64,000 nucleotides of DNA from NCBI GenBank assembly GCA_019722365.1, contig JADFUC010000696.1, positions 1 through 64,000 of the forward strand, written 5' to 3'. A program made the translations under genes and the position numbers. Shown here in pieces: positions 35,019 through 47,734 of this stretch. Source of the DNA: Lithospermum erythrorhizon. Lineage: Eukaryota; Streptophyta; Magnoliopsida; Boraginales; Boraginaceae. Under the pieces are notes generated by a model, which was not told the DNA's origin, ran no database searches, and saw only the letters and a program-made list of their open reading frames with translations. Position 1 is the stretch's first letter. Every line of letters begins with the position of its first letter.

Positions 35019-36037
35019 TAAAGCGAGAGTGTAAATAATGACATCACCAGTTTTTTACGCGGTGTGGAGTTGAGTCAGCATGAGTAATAATCTCGTATTG
35101 AAGTGGTTTAAAAGAAAGTATGCATGCAGCCCAAGTTGGGGAGACAGCATCCTTGATCAGCACTCGCCAGCCTCTGGTCATTGAGTACGGCCGGTTCGCC
35201 TTTTGTACTAATTCTAGTGGTATTGCAAGATGATGGTTTCTTTTTGACACATTAAATTCAAAATGTGAAGCACCTATGCTATAAGCACACTTTAAATAGT
35301 GTCAAAAGAAAGTGTAAAATGACTATTTTAGCCTCCTATTTGTAAGTATAGTTTTAGGAAGTTTCATTAAGGGTAAAATAGTAATTTCAATCATTTTAAA
35401 CACTATTTGGGTGTGCTTTTAAGTGAAGTTGTCTTACTGTTTTCTTGATCTGGAGATATTGTTAAATTATTTTGTTCTAGATGCTGTCAAGATACTGTTT
35501 TTGTTAGCATGAGAGTATTTGTTCACAGAATGCAGATGTTAGATTGTTTTATTGCCTTAAGTACCTTTCTTCTTTTTTACTCCGTATTTTGTTTAAAGAG
35601 TAACGAAAGGCCGCTACTTTTTCTGCGCACACTAGGTAAACCTTAATGCAATAGCCTGTAAACCACAGCAATCAGGTAAACTACACTAAACCTTATGCGA
35701 CAGACTCGAGTAAGAAAGTATTGATAGGGAAAATCGAATTCATGATTTCACTATTATAAGTTTACCTACTCCACCAAATTAGGGAAGACTAATATTTGAT
35801 AGAAAGTTTTATACAATGCATTAATAAAATGAAGAGTCATACAATAAAAAACTCTGAATCAAGCTTCATAATAACTCAATAAATAAATAACATAACAGCA
35901 CCTCATAAAATTAAGGAATACTTCATAGTATATTCCGCAGAATCTATATTTTAGATAGCCCCTCAAAATAAAATCACAAAAGTTATGCAGAAAATAATAT
36001 GAAAATTAAACAGAAAACTTCATGCTTGAAAATAAAT
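35019..36037. other. 3' region between BG1-like and RGP genes
   Basis: Probably holds both 3' UTRs. The moderately GC-rich stretch 35,050-35,240 may be part of the BG1-like transcript. A small MITE lies at 35,281-35,420. Nothing else recognised. Confidence 0.5.
35281..35420. mobile_element. short MITE with 20-bp inverted ends
   Basis: The left end AAGCACACTTTAAATAGTGT (35,283-35,302) is nearly the reverse complement of the right end ACACTATTTGGGTGTGCTT (35,400-35,418). The interior is AT-rich and non-coding. TTTGTAAGTATAGTTTT inside it also occurs just left of the Stowaway-like MITE at 12.4 kb. Superfamily unknown. Confidence 0.55.
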
Positions 36038-38606
36038 CTACTTTTTCGAGCTAATTGACAGCTTAGCCAAATTCTCTCCTGTTGGGTTGAGCTCATCCCA
36101 AGCTTCAATCCATGTGACCATGGCATCGGCTAACTTGGTGAAGTAGGGATCGATTTTGGAGAGCTTCTCCTTCACCTGCTTCGCAAGTTCAATGTAGCAG
36201 GCCTGGACAGTGGTGGACTCCTTTGACAGGGTGGCGGTTTGGAAGAATGGGATGATCTCTTCCTGCCAGAAGATACCGTTGTATTCCTTCTTCAGATTCA
36301 CAAAGGGGTTGCTCGCTTTGCTGTGCCATATGTAGGGGAGACCAGTCTTGATTCCCAAGTTCAAATGATCACATATGACCTGAACAAATTTGCCAGGATA
36401 TAATAAATACGCGGTTTAATTTGTCCAGAACTTTCAAATTTTCCTATTAGTGATGCTAGATGTTCTGCTTTTGTTAACTAGATAGCGAAATTCATCATGA
36501 TAGAAACTAAGGGAATACAAAGCAATGTAACTATGTAAGTAGAGATACCTTGGTGCACCAACCAGCCCACATGTCGTCGTAACGTCCAATTGGCTGACCA
36601 TCACCCATGAGCCCAAAGTACATTGCTGGTCCAATAACCTCACGATCGAATGCCAGATTCATACCACACATAGGAAAGAGAGTACCCTTGGGGATAGTCA
36701 TAACTGAATCAACATATCTGTTCAAAAAGATCAGCCAATAAAATAAGCTAATGGTTTGGTATGTCCAATTTTATAAGGTAATTTGAATTCAAGCATATTG
36801 AGCCCTCCAAAATTATAGTGAATTGATATACAACTTTGGTGCGGACATCATTATCAGGTATATCAAGCGGAAGTCCATGAGATCTATACCTGGTGTTCCT
36901 CTCACGAGGCTTGACAAGCTGAGTGGGAGCATCATAATCGGGGATGTTCAGCCAAAGTCCATGAGAAACTGCAGTCTTAACACCTTCGCGCATGCTGAAG
37001 GGGTAACCACGAACAAAGTCAGCACCCTCTCTGTATGGATCATAAAGAGTATTGAAGAAGTGAGGAGTTGATGGACTGAGGAGATTCTTGATGTGCTGCT
37101 CAAGTGCATTGATCTCTTTTCCAGTTGGGTCTTTAGCAACCTTCAAACGAAAGAAAACAAGCAGTGAGCAAAGTCTTTAAACCGCAAAAAAAAATTACAA
37201 TGTAAAATACGTAAGGCCTGTAACTCAAAAATTATACTCGTCTTATAACCGTATAGATCAAAAGAGTAAAGTACAATTGTTTCACAAATCAACATAATAA
37301 TGAACGGGCAGACATTCAGAGGCTTAAGTGCATCGATAGATAGAATAGTCATTAGCAAAGGACCACATAAGATCTGTTGAAAAGTAGAGGATCACAACGA
37401 AACAATTGCATTACATCATGAGAAAGTTTTATATTTGAATTCAAATATTAAAAGGGGGCCAGCCTAATGATGTGTTCAGACTGTTGGGGGCACACATAAG
37501 AAAATCAAGAAGTATAATATGTTTCGTTCTTCCTAAACATTACAACTCTATGATTGAAGTCTTTGAATCGATACTTGATGCCAGAAGACCCTAACCGACC
37601 ATACAAACTCTTAGATTTTTTTGCTGGGGAAGCAATGCAAAAAAGAGGATCTAGTATTCAAGTACCATAAAGATATCAAATTCCAAGCAGCACCTTCCCT
37701 TACTATGATCTAGTGAGAATTCCAACCAGACCAAATGGTCAAGGATTTTAAGGGCAGACTATTGCAGACCAAGCAACATCTAAACAGCAACAATAAGGAT
37801 TATCATACCAAGTTATAGAATATAAAAAATCCCACTGAACACTAATCACATTGTAATTAGAATATTAAACTAACATAGACTTCAATCTAAGCCATCTAAT
37901 TGAAGTTCAATTAAAGATCCAATCTTTCACCTAAAGTCTATTGAAATTCAAGTTACTACACAAGAAGACTAGTCTCTAATCCTCTCTATTCACCTAAATA
38001 ACTAAAAAGGGTTTACTAAAACCAGCAAAAAAGTAAAGACTTCCAGAATTCAGATCAAAATTACTCCAAGATCCATTTTTTACAGCTAAACAAGCAAAGG
38101 ACATTCAAAATTCACCAAAATAACTAGAAGGGTCTACTAAAATCAGCATGAAAGTAAATATTTCCAAGATTCAGATCCAAATTACACCAAGATCCATTTT
38201 TTTTACAACTAAACAAGCAAAAGGGCATTCATAATTCACCAAAAACAAAACCAATTCAAATAAAACAACATCGACAAGAATCACTCACAAAGCAGTCATC
38301 ATCAATGGTGAAGATGTACTTCTTCTTGGACACCATATACCCAAAGCACCTACAAGCAGAGTCCTTAAACGATATACAACTAGCTTTAGGCCCCAAAATC
38401 CTATTAATATCATTCCTATTATACAACTCATAATCAAACCCCTCAGGGACCTTAATGACCTTTGAAGGGTCACCATCTTGCACTATAATAAGATGGTATT
38501 TCTCAAAAAATGGCCTCCATTGTTCAAGAAAATCAAGGTTCCTTATTGTTGGTATCACTATATCTAGCTCATCTTTCAACAAAGGTGTTGATGGGGTTGT
38601 TGACAT
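36038..38606 (-). CDS. RGP: UDP-arabinopyranose mutase / reversibly glycosylated polypeptide
   Basis: Four exons on the minus strand: 38,606-38,289, 37,140-36,890, 36,717-36,549 and 36,379-36,038. All introns are GT-AG and the sum is 359 residues, the normal family length. The protein converts UDP-arabinopyranose to UDP-arabinofuranose for cell-wall arabinans and glycoproteins, at the Golgi face and in the cytosol, as a complex. Marks: [51 protein letters not shown], the metal-binding IDDDC at the end of exon 1, [89 protein letters not shown] and [10 protein letters not shown] near the end. Nothing is missing. It is a mutase-type member by close similarity; single-residue activity tests are not possible from sequence. 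Confidence 0.97.
37989..38240. repeat. tandem duplication in RGP intron 1
   Basis: Two units of about 121 bp follow each other (from 37,989 and from 38,110). Both contain TTCACC.AAATAACTA, AGGGT.TACTAAAA, CCAAGATCCATTTTTT and CAACTAAACAAGCAAA or near forms. A third partial start follows at about 38,233. They lie just downstream of the exon 1 donor. Confidence 0.8.
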
Positions 38607-38709
38607 GTTTCTTGTGTAATAAAAACTTTGGTCTAAATATTTTATAAACTTTGGTTAAAATATTTAATCAAAGTATAAAAGGATGATAATTATGGTAATA
38701 GAGGTGATG

Positions 38710-38717
38710 TATATATA
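38710..38717 (-). promoter_or_regulatory. TATA box of RGP gene
   Basis: TATATATA (context CTACTATATATACATCACC on the minus strand) lies about 104 bp upstream of the ATG at 38,606. Confidence 0.5.
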
Positions 38718-38719
38718 GT

Positions 38720-40905
38720 AGAATTTGTGGAGACACTTTGAGTTCAATTGTTACTCATCTACTACAAATAATCTATGTTTGAATTTTGAGATATTTGGAG
38801 TTTGAATTCAGACATAGAATAGTGTAATAATACGCGTTTTTTTCGGCAGATTCCAACTAAGAATATGCGAATATCATGCAAATCACAACTTCAATGTTGA
38901 ATTTTATACTATAGGATATTTTGAAACTTGATTTTATGATTAAAAAAAATTGATTTTTTTTAAATTAATAATAAAAGATGACATATAATATCAGAATTAC
39001 GTATCACGTATATCAATATTACAAATAACTAATACATAAATTACTAACTAAACGCAGTTAGAAATATTGAGCATTAAAAATAGCTAATACATAAATTACT
39101 AACTAAACGCAATTAGAATGTTACATAAAAAACGTAATATATCATTAATAAAAATCGAACTCCAAGCACCTCCATATAATGTTTCTAAGTGAAAAATGTA
39201 TAAATAGTATCTAGATTTATTCTATTATTAATATGCTGATATATCAAAATTCATGTTGCTTTATGGTGAGACGAACAAAAGAAAAATGCATAATCTTCAA
39301 TGGTATTTGGCTGAAGTATTCGATTTTAAACGGCTAATTCTGACCTATCAACCCCCTCCTCCCCCAAAAGAGCTATGCAAAAAGGTATAGAAGAGAATAA
39401 AGGCATATGAGAAAATAAATTTGAAGTGTAGATAATTTAAAATGAGAAAATATAAAGTATATGTTATTTTCTAAACACTAATAAACCTTAATTTATCATA
39501 ATTTAACCTCCACAAAAAAATGTCGGGACGGAATAGATGGAGGTGTGGACGTCCAAGGGTAGACAAATCTTTTGGACCCCAAAGACTTGTTTTTGATGTA
39601 GTATGAGAGCATATCATGCGTTAAATTTAGTAGAACGTGGTTTGACACCCTATTATCCCTTTATAATATGATGCCCATATTGGTGAAGTTTTTTCATGTT
39701 CACTTCACTTACTCTTCCCCAGCTCATATATTACCTAACCCAATCTAAAGTCACTCACACTTCATCCTCCCAAGGTAGAGATCTAGACCATGTTATCACA
39801 TGTCATAAAATGAATTGTAAGCTTTGTTAATTACCTTCAGTAACTTGTAATATCTTACATTCTTGATATTATAAGGTGTTTGATTCTTTTAATGTAGTGG
39901 CTAATAAGATATTTATACACTCAAAGTTAAGTATGAAAAAAAGGACTAATATTAATTCACAAAATTTTGCATATTATTCATTTTGTACGATAGACGGTCT
40001 AATAAATGGATTCTATTCCACAAATTGAAGTTGATTATATATGTAAGTCATTGACCACTACAATGAACATATAAGGCAATGGCCCCATCTTCCCATGGAT
40101 TTAGCTAAATATGGTCTACTCCTTTTTCTCTTTTGTTTCTCACACCGACACTATTTTGAATAATATTCCCTAATAATAAAGACTTAGAGAGTAAAGACAA
40201 GTAGGTTGGTCTCCAATACTCTCAAGTAGTAACAATTTCATTAGTTAGAGTACTTCCAATGACTCCAAGCTTCCGCTTAATTTTCATTCTGCATGGCTAA
40301 TTACGACTACTAATTATTCCTTTAAGCTCCTAAAAATATAAAATTTATATATTCAATTCGCCTTTAAAATACTTTTATAATAGTTAATTTTTTAAATTTT
40401 TAATAATATACAAAAATAATCAAGACAAAAATTTATTTCGAGCATGCTGACAAAAGCTCAATTAAAATGAATTAAAGGAAGTATTGTTTTGGCCTAATAC
40501 AATTAACCACTTGTTTATTATTAGTCATCTCTTGAATCATGCGTAGTGGCATATAATTGCAATGCATGCAAGCGACTAAGACACCGACGTGCATTTGTAT
40601 CCATATTCCATAATAATATCCATCTGTTTTAAAAGTCAACTTTGAAGATTGATGAAACAATCCATCTATTTGCATTCCTAACCAATTATTGTTGACTTGT
40701 ACGCACATACATGCACGACGACTATACGGTCGACAACTACTGTTGCAAACATTTTATATTCGACCGGATATTGAATAACTCATTAAATATATATATATTC
40801 GACGGTTGTTTAAGGTATTGAGCAATATAATATGTTCCTCATATGCCAGACGAGTAGGCAATAATTTCAGGCAAATATCCATGTGCTGGAACTGGCAGCT
40901 TTGCT
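38720..40905. other. intergenic region between RGP and RimP-like genes
   Basis: AT-rich, no supported gene. ATAACTAATACATAAATTAC, then TAACTAAACGCA, occurs twice (near 39,025 and 39,080). RGP upstream regulatory sequence should lie at the left edge. Nothing else recognised. Confidence 0.5.
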
Positions 40906-43150
40906 TCAGTAGTCAAGATACAACATTACCTTCTTACAATTTGTGAATGGCAATTGTAATCTCCAGTCCTTTAGCTTTCGGCTAAGAGGTCTTCCTTTAG
41001 CTGAAGGGTCTCTATTCTCTTTCACATCAGCCAACTTCCATATGCACCTCTCTGTTTCCATATCAATACACTCCAAATAGAAGACTGAAGTCTTCACTTG
41101 GTTGTTGTTTTCAGAATCATTGATGAAATTTACTGTCATAGGCATGTGTTTGAACCTCGACAAATCTTCTGGGACTTTCAGAAGCCGTTCAGCACCGGGA
41201 GATGATACCTTCAAACAAAGATGAGAAAGTTATTATCCTCAATCACTAAGATCGGGACCCTAAGCCCGATTAGTGAAATACGCCATTAGTTGATTTAATT
41301 ACTTCAAGAGCCAAGTCATCAGGAAGTTCTCCAGATTCCCCCGCTTCATCTAACTTCTTCTTGAACTGTCGACTGAAATCTTCAATAACCTCTATGCTGG
41401 GACACCCATATCTGATCAAGTGCCCAAGTTACGGGAGCAGAACCAGTTAGTCAGGCTACATGATAATGATATATAAACAAAAAGTTGTCACAATTGGATA
41501 TTGTACTTCATTTTGCATAACCTTACAACAGTAGGCCGAAGATAATTTCCAATTAATAGATAAAGGAAGACAAATGAATTAACTAAAGATCCTAAGAAAA
41601 TGAAGGGAACATGCTTTAATGAAAAACTGGGATCAGAATTATGTTGTCCCAACAATCATAATCATAATGAGATAAATTTTTCATTTAGAGGTTCATTCTA
41701 AGAGGCTGACAGTTGGTCCCCTTGATGATGCACTATTAGCCAAAATAGAAAATTCTAGTCATGTTGGCAACACAATAACAAACTTACTCGGTAGATAAAT
41801 TGTCTATCCTCACATAGACATATCCTCGAGGAGATGTCTTAAATCCAAAGAGTTCTATATCCTCCCCAAACTCAAGCAGCACCTCTTTTGCTAATGATAG
41901 TGCCTGTTCCCCCCAACTGCAATTTTGAAGAACCACCCCACCACCGTCACCGCCATCTCCAATCTAAATGGAAAAAGAATAATAAAAATATATAAACTTC
42001 ATCCTGATAGCAAGATAAAAAGAACATGAGCAGAAGTTCAGAACCATGTGAAACAAACTAATATGAATACCTCAGGCTCAGCCTCATCCTCCTCTTCCCA
42101 TCCTTCAATAGGTTCAACGTCCTCTTCCTCGTCTGAACCATCTGCAATCCCAAAACTGGGAAGATGAGACGCAACACCACTATACACGAGTTTTGAAACA
42201 ACCCATCAAACTCAAACTTCACATAACTTAAGAAACTAACATTCCCTTGATTGCATAAACTATCAATAATCGATTTTCTGATGGTTTAGTTTGTCGGTTC
42301 AACTAGCACCATGAAGCCGTAAATCGTACTACAAGCTAAGCAAAATAATTAGAGCAACTTTATACAGTCATTAAGAAATATACAAGGAAAAATATGTCTT
42401 GGACGCCCTAGAGCATATTCAGGAAATCAATGTGGGAGGTTTGGCTGCCTTGTGGTAAAGGCACTAGCAGATTGGACAAAAAAGAATCTAGGTTCGAGTG
42501 AACTCCTTATTGACACTTGACGTTACATTTAATGTCTGAACTTTAGGTCACCTTGATTTAACCTCACAAACTGTCGGGTCAAGGCGTGGGACATCTAAGT
42601 GTGCACTAACTCCTTTGGAATCCAAAGGAAAGCAATGCAAATATACACGACATATCAATATTTCATGCATTATTATCTACTAGATAGTGTTAGCTTAGTG
42701 GTCACGTTAGACATAGGTTTCAATACTTGCAATGACAATTACCTACTTTTTATGATTCATGCAATAGAAAAACGGAAGCTAAATTCACCATAAGTTAGTC
42801 ATTTTCATAATAAATGCGACTTAGACAAAGCATCAAACACTTTGTAAACAAGAAAATAAACACAAGTTGAATTACACAAGTAACTAATACAAAAAACCAA
42901 ATATACTATGAAGAAACTCGCCTGATTCTGAAGAGGTAGCTGTCTTGGTAGTGTTCAAGTGTCTCAGAGTCGTTGAACAAGTGAAATAATTTATGGGTTT
43001 TGTAGGACCACTCCTATTTCCAGAACAAATGTTGCTGTGGCCATGCAGGTTTGGTGTTTGTGGAAATGTTGCAGAGGAAAGAGTAGTTTTAGCTCTAGAA
43101 AACAACAATTTTCGAAATTGTCTAACGTTAAATTTTATGGTGTTCCTCAT
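40906..43150 (-). CDS. RimP-like (UPF0090/DUF150) organellar protein
   Basis: Five exons on the minus strand: 43,150-42,922, 42,141-42,071, 41,963-41,788, 41,411-41,303 and 41,208-40,906. The sum is 295 residues without a stop. The N-terminus (MRNTIKFNVRQFRKLL, Arg/Ser-rich, few acids) looks like a mitochondrial or plastid transit peptide. An acidic linker follows (DEEEDVEPIEGWEEEDEAEP). The RimP-like core has VRIDNLSTEYGCPSIEVIED, then LDEAGESGELPDDLALEVSS and PGAERLLKVPEDLSRF. D.YALEVSSPG..RPL is the hallmark of bacterial RimP, which matures the 30S subunit. I infer a role in organellar small-subunit maturation. The first intron needs a GC donor (CAG|gcgagt); the nearest GT donor would put a stop into exon 2. 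Clean frame throughout. Confidence 0.85.
42142..42921 (-). other. GC-AG intron of RimP-like gene
   Basis: Donor TCAG|GCGAGT and acceptor attgcag. Using the GT four bases further on shifts the phase and gives a stop within exon 2, whereas the GC donor joins SES and DGSDEEE smoothly. GC-AG introns are a known minority class in plants. Confidence 0.7.
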
Positions 43151-43585
43151 ATTGTAGTAAGCAATAACTGTTTCAATATTGTTGCATAACTTATAAGTGT
43201 AATAATGAAGTTGCAGAATTGGCGAAGCTTATTAAGCGATAAATCAAGTTATTTCACTCAACAAAATACTATTTCAAATAAGCAGATAACATGTCTTTAA
43301 TAAATTGATAGAAAATGCCTAGTTTTAGGGTAATATGAAATGTAGCCTTTTTTTTTAACCTGTTTTAACAATCATTAAGTCTTCATAAAAATTAAAAATT
43401 GAGGTGAATCAATATTGGTATTCTAGTAATGTGATCTAACAAACCATTTTTATGAATAGGAATAAAATAATTTTATAATGTTGAACACAAATAAAACAAG
43501 CAATAGACAGTAGATCTAATAAGTAGGGATATTTATATGCACATCTCATCATTGAAAATGCAATATGATCAAGAGAAGATGAAGT

Positions 43586-43806
43586 CATTTATCATGAAAC
43601 TTATATTTCAATTATGAGATTATTAACATTGTAATTTGAATAAAATTAATACATGTGCAACGCCAATCTTTCATGACTCATTGACTTATGAGATTATTAA
43701 TGACTCATTTATCATGAACTTATATTTCAATTATGAGATTATTAACATTGTAATTTGAATAAAATTAATACATGTGCAACGCCAATCTTTCATGACTCAT
43801 TGACTT
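43586..43806. repeat. recent tandem duplication, about 120 bp
   Basis: CATTTATCATGAAACTTATA to TTTCATGACTCATTGACTTA (43,586-43,688) returns from 43,706 to 43,806. The two copies are identical but for one base, so the duplication is recent. Confidence 0.9.
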
Positions 43807-46549
43807 TATCAAGTGAGCACACCAAGAAAGAAATAATACTAGCATTAATAATAATTAGTGAACAAAGTCCTGCGCAAAACACAAAAAACAGCACCTCACC
43901 ACCATACACTCAACTGTTATAATACACACCCGAAACAAGACAAATTAGTTTTATTTAAATTATTAAAATATCCCCGACAAACACTCTTCACAAGCCATAA
44001 AAGCATCAAAGTCAATTATCTATACGTTGATTGAAAATGTCGTAATTATCTTCTACGATCAGACACTAAATGCTCAATTCGCTTATAAAGAAAACAAACA
44101 AAACAATAAACGACAGATAAACAATCATAAAGATTTGTTCGCTTGTTCATTACAAACATTTAATAAACTCGCTTCTTTCGCTTTACAAACATAGCAAGAA
44201 TCGCTACTATTATCAAACACGCAAAAAAAAAAAAAAAAATCGGAAAGACACGAAAATATTTAGAAAAACGTGGTCTTTATCGATATCGAATCAAAATACT
44301 ACTTATTACATCATGAATTTCTGTTGTAACTACTTCACACCTGACAAGAAGTGCTTTGACAAGCCCTCGCTTGCTTCTACGAACTTATACCTACGTATTC
44401 AACCTCTGGCCTTAACAAACAGACCGGGTAATGACCATTCCTGCTCTCGAATCAGAATACATTACTGTCGTTGCACACGCTTCGAAAAACGCTTTCAAAT
44501 CACGACGGTAATCCCCGACAAATTCGAACCGGTGCACGAGATTACAATAGATATTTGTTATACAAGCAAGGCATGACGATTTAAAACTCGATAAAATTTT
44601 AGCTAACTTACAAGAAAGATATTCCTCATCTTATCTCGACAGTACAGCAGCAACTATACACCAATGGCCCACGCATGTATTTCTTTCAAGATTGACATTA
44701 CACCTAGATTTCGCCAAGACTTCAAGATGTAAACTATCAGATTTAATTAATTAAGCAAAAATAAGAAATATAAAGAAATTGACAAATAAAAAAATATTTA
44801 TCATCCTTTACCAATACAAAACCTATAACCGCGATGATGTTCGCTATCGCTCATAACCAAAAATTTGATTATAAAATTGGGTCAAGAACAAAGCGTTGGA
44901 TACAAAAATTATAGTTTTATAAACCGACGTTGTCGAATACGGGAGGTATTTAAAAGAAAACTTTACATGACGTCAGGCTAATTACAAAAATATTAAGAAT
45001 ATTAAAAATTCATCATATTCAAACACTAATTAATATAATTAAGAAATATTAATACGTAATTATACACTAATTTCTCAATCACGATACTTTCACAATAAAC
45101 ATTTAAATTCAGATACTTACTTGTTAGACTCGATTGATTTCAAATCTAACAAAAAATAATATAATGCATGGAGAAGAAACTTAATATTATAAAATCGAAT
45201 ATTAACGGTGAAATATTAACAATTAGAGAAATATTAATAAATAATTTCACAATTAACTATCTCAATTAATACACATAATCTCAATAATTTCATAATATTT
45301 AATACATAATCTCAATTCAATACGAAAAAAGTTTATTAACATAATAATTCTCAAATATTTAAGACATAATCAATTAATAACAATTTCAAAATTAATTTTG
45401 GAATTAACAATAAATTTGAAAATAATACATAATTTCATAAATCCGAACCTAACAAATAATTGTCGCTATTGGTTGCCTAATAATCATTTCTCTAATTCGC
45501 TTGTTTAACAATAATCTATGGTTCTAATTCTGCTTGTTTACTAAACAACCATTTAATTTAATTTTGCCGTGGCACTAACAATCATTTTAGATCAATTTCG
45601 CTAGTATTATAATAATCGAATTGTAACAAAACATTTAAATATATAATTTCAATTTAACAAAGAATTTAACAAATATTAATAACAAAATATTAATAATTTA
45701 ATAATTCGAGAAAGATCAACAACAATTTAAGAAATATTAATAACAAAGATTAATAAATAGGCACAGCAGAGAGCTGTTGAAAAGAAGCTAATTACGACGC
45801 TTAAAGTTAAACAAGCTGAATTAGCTTACATGCTTGCTCTCATAGTTAAATTTTTATATTCTTGTTTTCTATAAACAAGGAAATTACTGTTAATGGGCCA
45901 AGAATACGAAATGAATTCGCTTACTTTCTCTCTCGCTTATCAGGTAGTCAAACTGTCGTGCAATCAAATCACAGAGAACAATAATTTTGAATTTTTATAA
46001 TCCTTCTTAATCCATATTAATTATCGCTTGACACGAAAAACCGCAAAGCATCAATTTCCCGACATAAGCTCGGTGAATTTGGGCATCCGTGGCGCGGTCG
46101 ACTGTAAAAAGAATCCAGCAAAGTTTCAAGTGTTAATGGCATCCACTTTCGCAAAGCCGATGAAATTCCATCGACGCTGCAGTGATCAACTCTGGTTTTC
46201 TCCAAATTATCTCGGACGGGGTTTTAATCGCTTCAACAGCATTCGTTTTATGAGCGCCATTTATGCGCCATTTTATATCGGTAGCATCTTATCTATCTAA
46301 AATTACGAATCACTTCGCTTACATATCAGATATACTAATTTGTCAAATTTTTAATCAGAATTTACACATCGATTGTCATCTTATCCCTCCGATAAAGATT
46401 AGACGAAAAAACGCGATCAGATGTCACTATTAAATTTAATATGTAGAAGAATCAACTTATTTAACGACATTACCGTAAGAGACGAACCACGCCCGCCGCT
46501 GGTAGATATCGTTTCACACGCTTGTTAACGCTTAGTCATTCTCATCATT

Positions 46550-46835
46550 ATTTAATTCATTCCATGTATCAATTATTTAATTTCTCTCTTTACGTAATTA
46601 ATTATTTAATTCATTGATATGTAATTATTTTGTCTATTTTATTTTATGTAATTAATAATTTAATGCATACTTATATAATTAATTATTTAATTCATTTTTA
46701 TTTAATTAATTATTTAATGCATTCTTACTTATGTAATTAATTATTTAATTCATTTTTATGTAATTAATTTGTAATAATTCATTTTTATGTAATTAATTTG
46801 CAAATTCATTCTTATGTAATTAATTGCATTTTCCT
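46550..46835. repeat. AT-only tandem repeat, about 24-35 bp unit
   Basis: About eight imperfect copies of TATGTAATTAATTATTTAAT then TCATTTT. The unit contains the palindrome TTAATTAA/AATTAATT, so single strands can fold. Non-coding. Confidence 0.75.
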
Positions 46836-47344
46836 TTTTAAATTATTTAATTTATTTTATAAGAATAAAGAGATGAAAAACAACAATCTAATGACATGCT
46901 TTTTTAGCAATGAATAACCCGCATGTTTATTTTCTTATGAACACGAACTTAATTACCTAGTCGATATGTAAGCATTAAATCAATTCGCTTGCTTGCTAAG
47001 AAAATTGCTTGTAAGAAGACAAAAAAGATTTTCTGATTGTAGCTTAAGACCGATGCACTCCGCTTTGTTTATAAACAACACAATTCATTGCTGGCCTCTA
47101 AAGGACGACACAATTGGCCAAGTAGTTTTACAGTCACTATTCCTCCAAGTATCAGATTTGGCAAGGCGATAGTGTTGCCCCTACACTAACAAATACAGAC
47201 TACTTGCATTTTTTTTTTTTATATATACACAAATGTCAATATATATATTTTTTAATTATCAGCCACATTGGCTCCTTCTTCCTCCTCATTGAGTGTTTAT
47301 TTCTCTTTTTGTTACCTAGCTAGTAGCCAACAACTATCATTTAC

Positions 47345-47353
47345 TTATATAAG
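47345..47353 (+). promoter_or_regulatory. TATA box of COQ4 gene
   Basis: TTATATAAG lies about 70 bp before a likely 5' UTR donor (TTCTAAAG|gtatac at 47,416/47,417) and 390 bp before the COQ4 ATG. An intron from 47,417 to 47,730 (acceptor ttgaacag) would remove most of the leader. Confidence 0.4.
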
Positions 47354-47734
47354 TTGATACCAAACTCTATAAGCATCACTTCATCAATCTCCATAATATC
47401 TCATTCATTTTCTAAAGGTATACATCAACTTTAGTCTATAGTCTATGTTAGAAAAAGTATATGTGCCATGTATTATAGAAGAATAATTCTTGATTTGGTC
47501 CTGAATCAGTGTTCTTGAATCAATTCATTTTCTATGGTATCTATCTATTATTCTTTTATTAGCTACAAATCAATCTTCATTAATTGTTCATGATGAGATA
47601 ATAGTGAATGAATATCAAAGTGTTTGAGCCTTTGAGGTCAAGTTCTAGTGTCACATACTTACATTATCTACTTGTAAAAAGAGTTCTTGACTTTACTAAT
47701 TTGCTTATAATGGTTGCTATTATTGAACAGAGAA

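Larger units (their letters stand above)
43151..47340. other. repeat-rich AT tract between RimP-like gene and COQ4
   Basis: Over 4 kb with no supported gene. It holds a tandem duplication (43,586-43,806), a poly-A run near 44,224 and long stretches of AATTTAATTAAT-type sequence. It also has two islands richer in G/C and CpG (44,310-44,580 and 46,020-46,270). Both islands have open stretches of about 90 codons that match no family I know. TCGCTT words are frequent. Confidence 0.5.

Noticed and set aside
35044..35250. 68-codon minus-strand frame near the BG1-like 3' end
   Set aside because: No family resemblance; it lies in the likely 3' UTR of the BG1-like gene on the other strand.
36823..37071. 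82-codon plus-strand frame
   Set aside because: It is the reverse of RGP exon 2.
47714..47734. Upstream ATG giving seven extra residues to COQ4
   Set aside because: A good splice acceptor (ttgaacag) ends at 47,730, so these codons are most likely intronic; homologues start near the ATG at 47,735.
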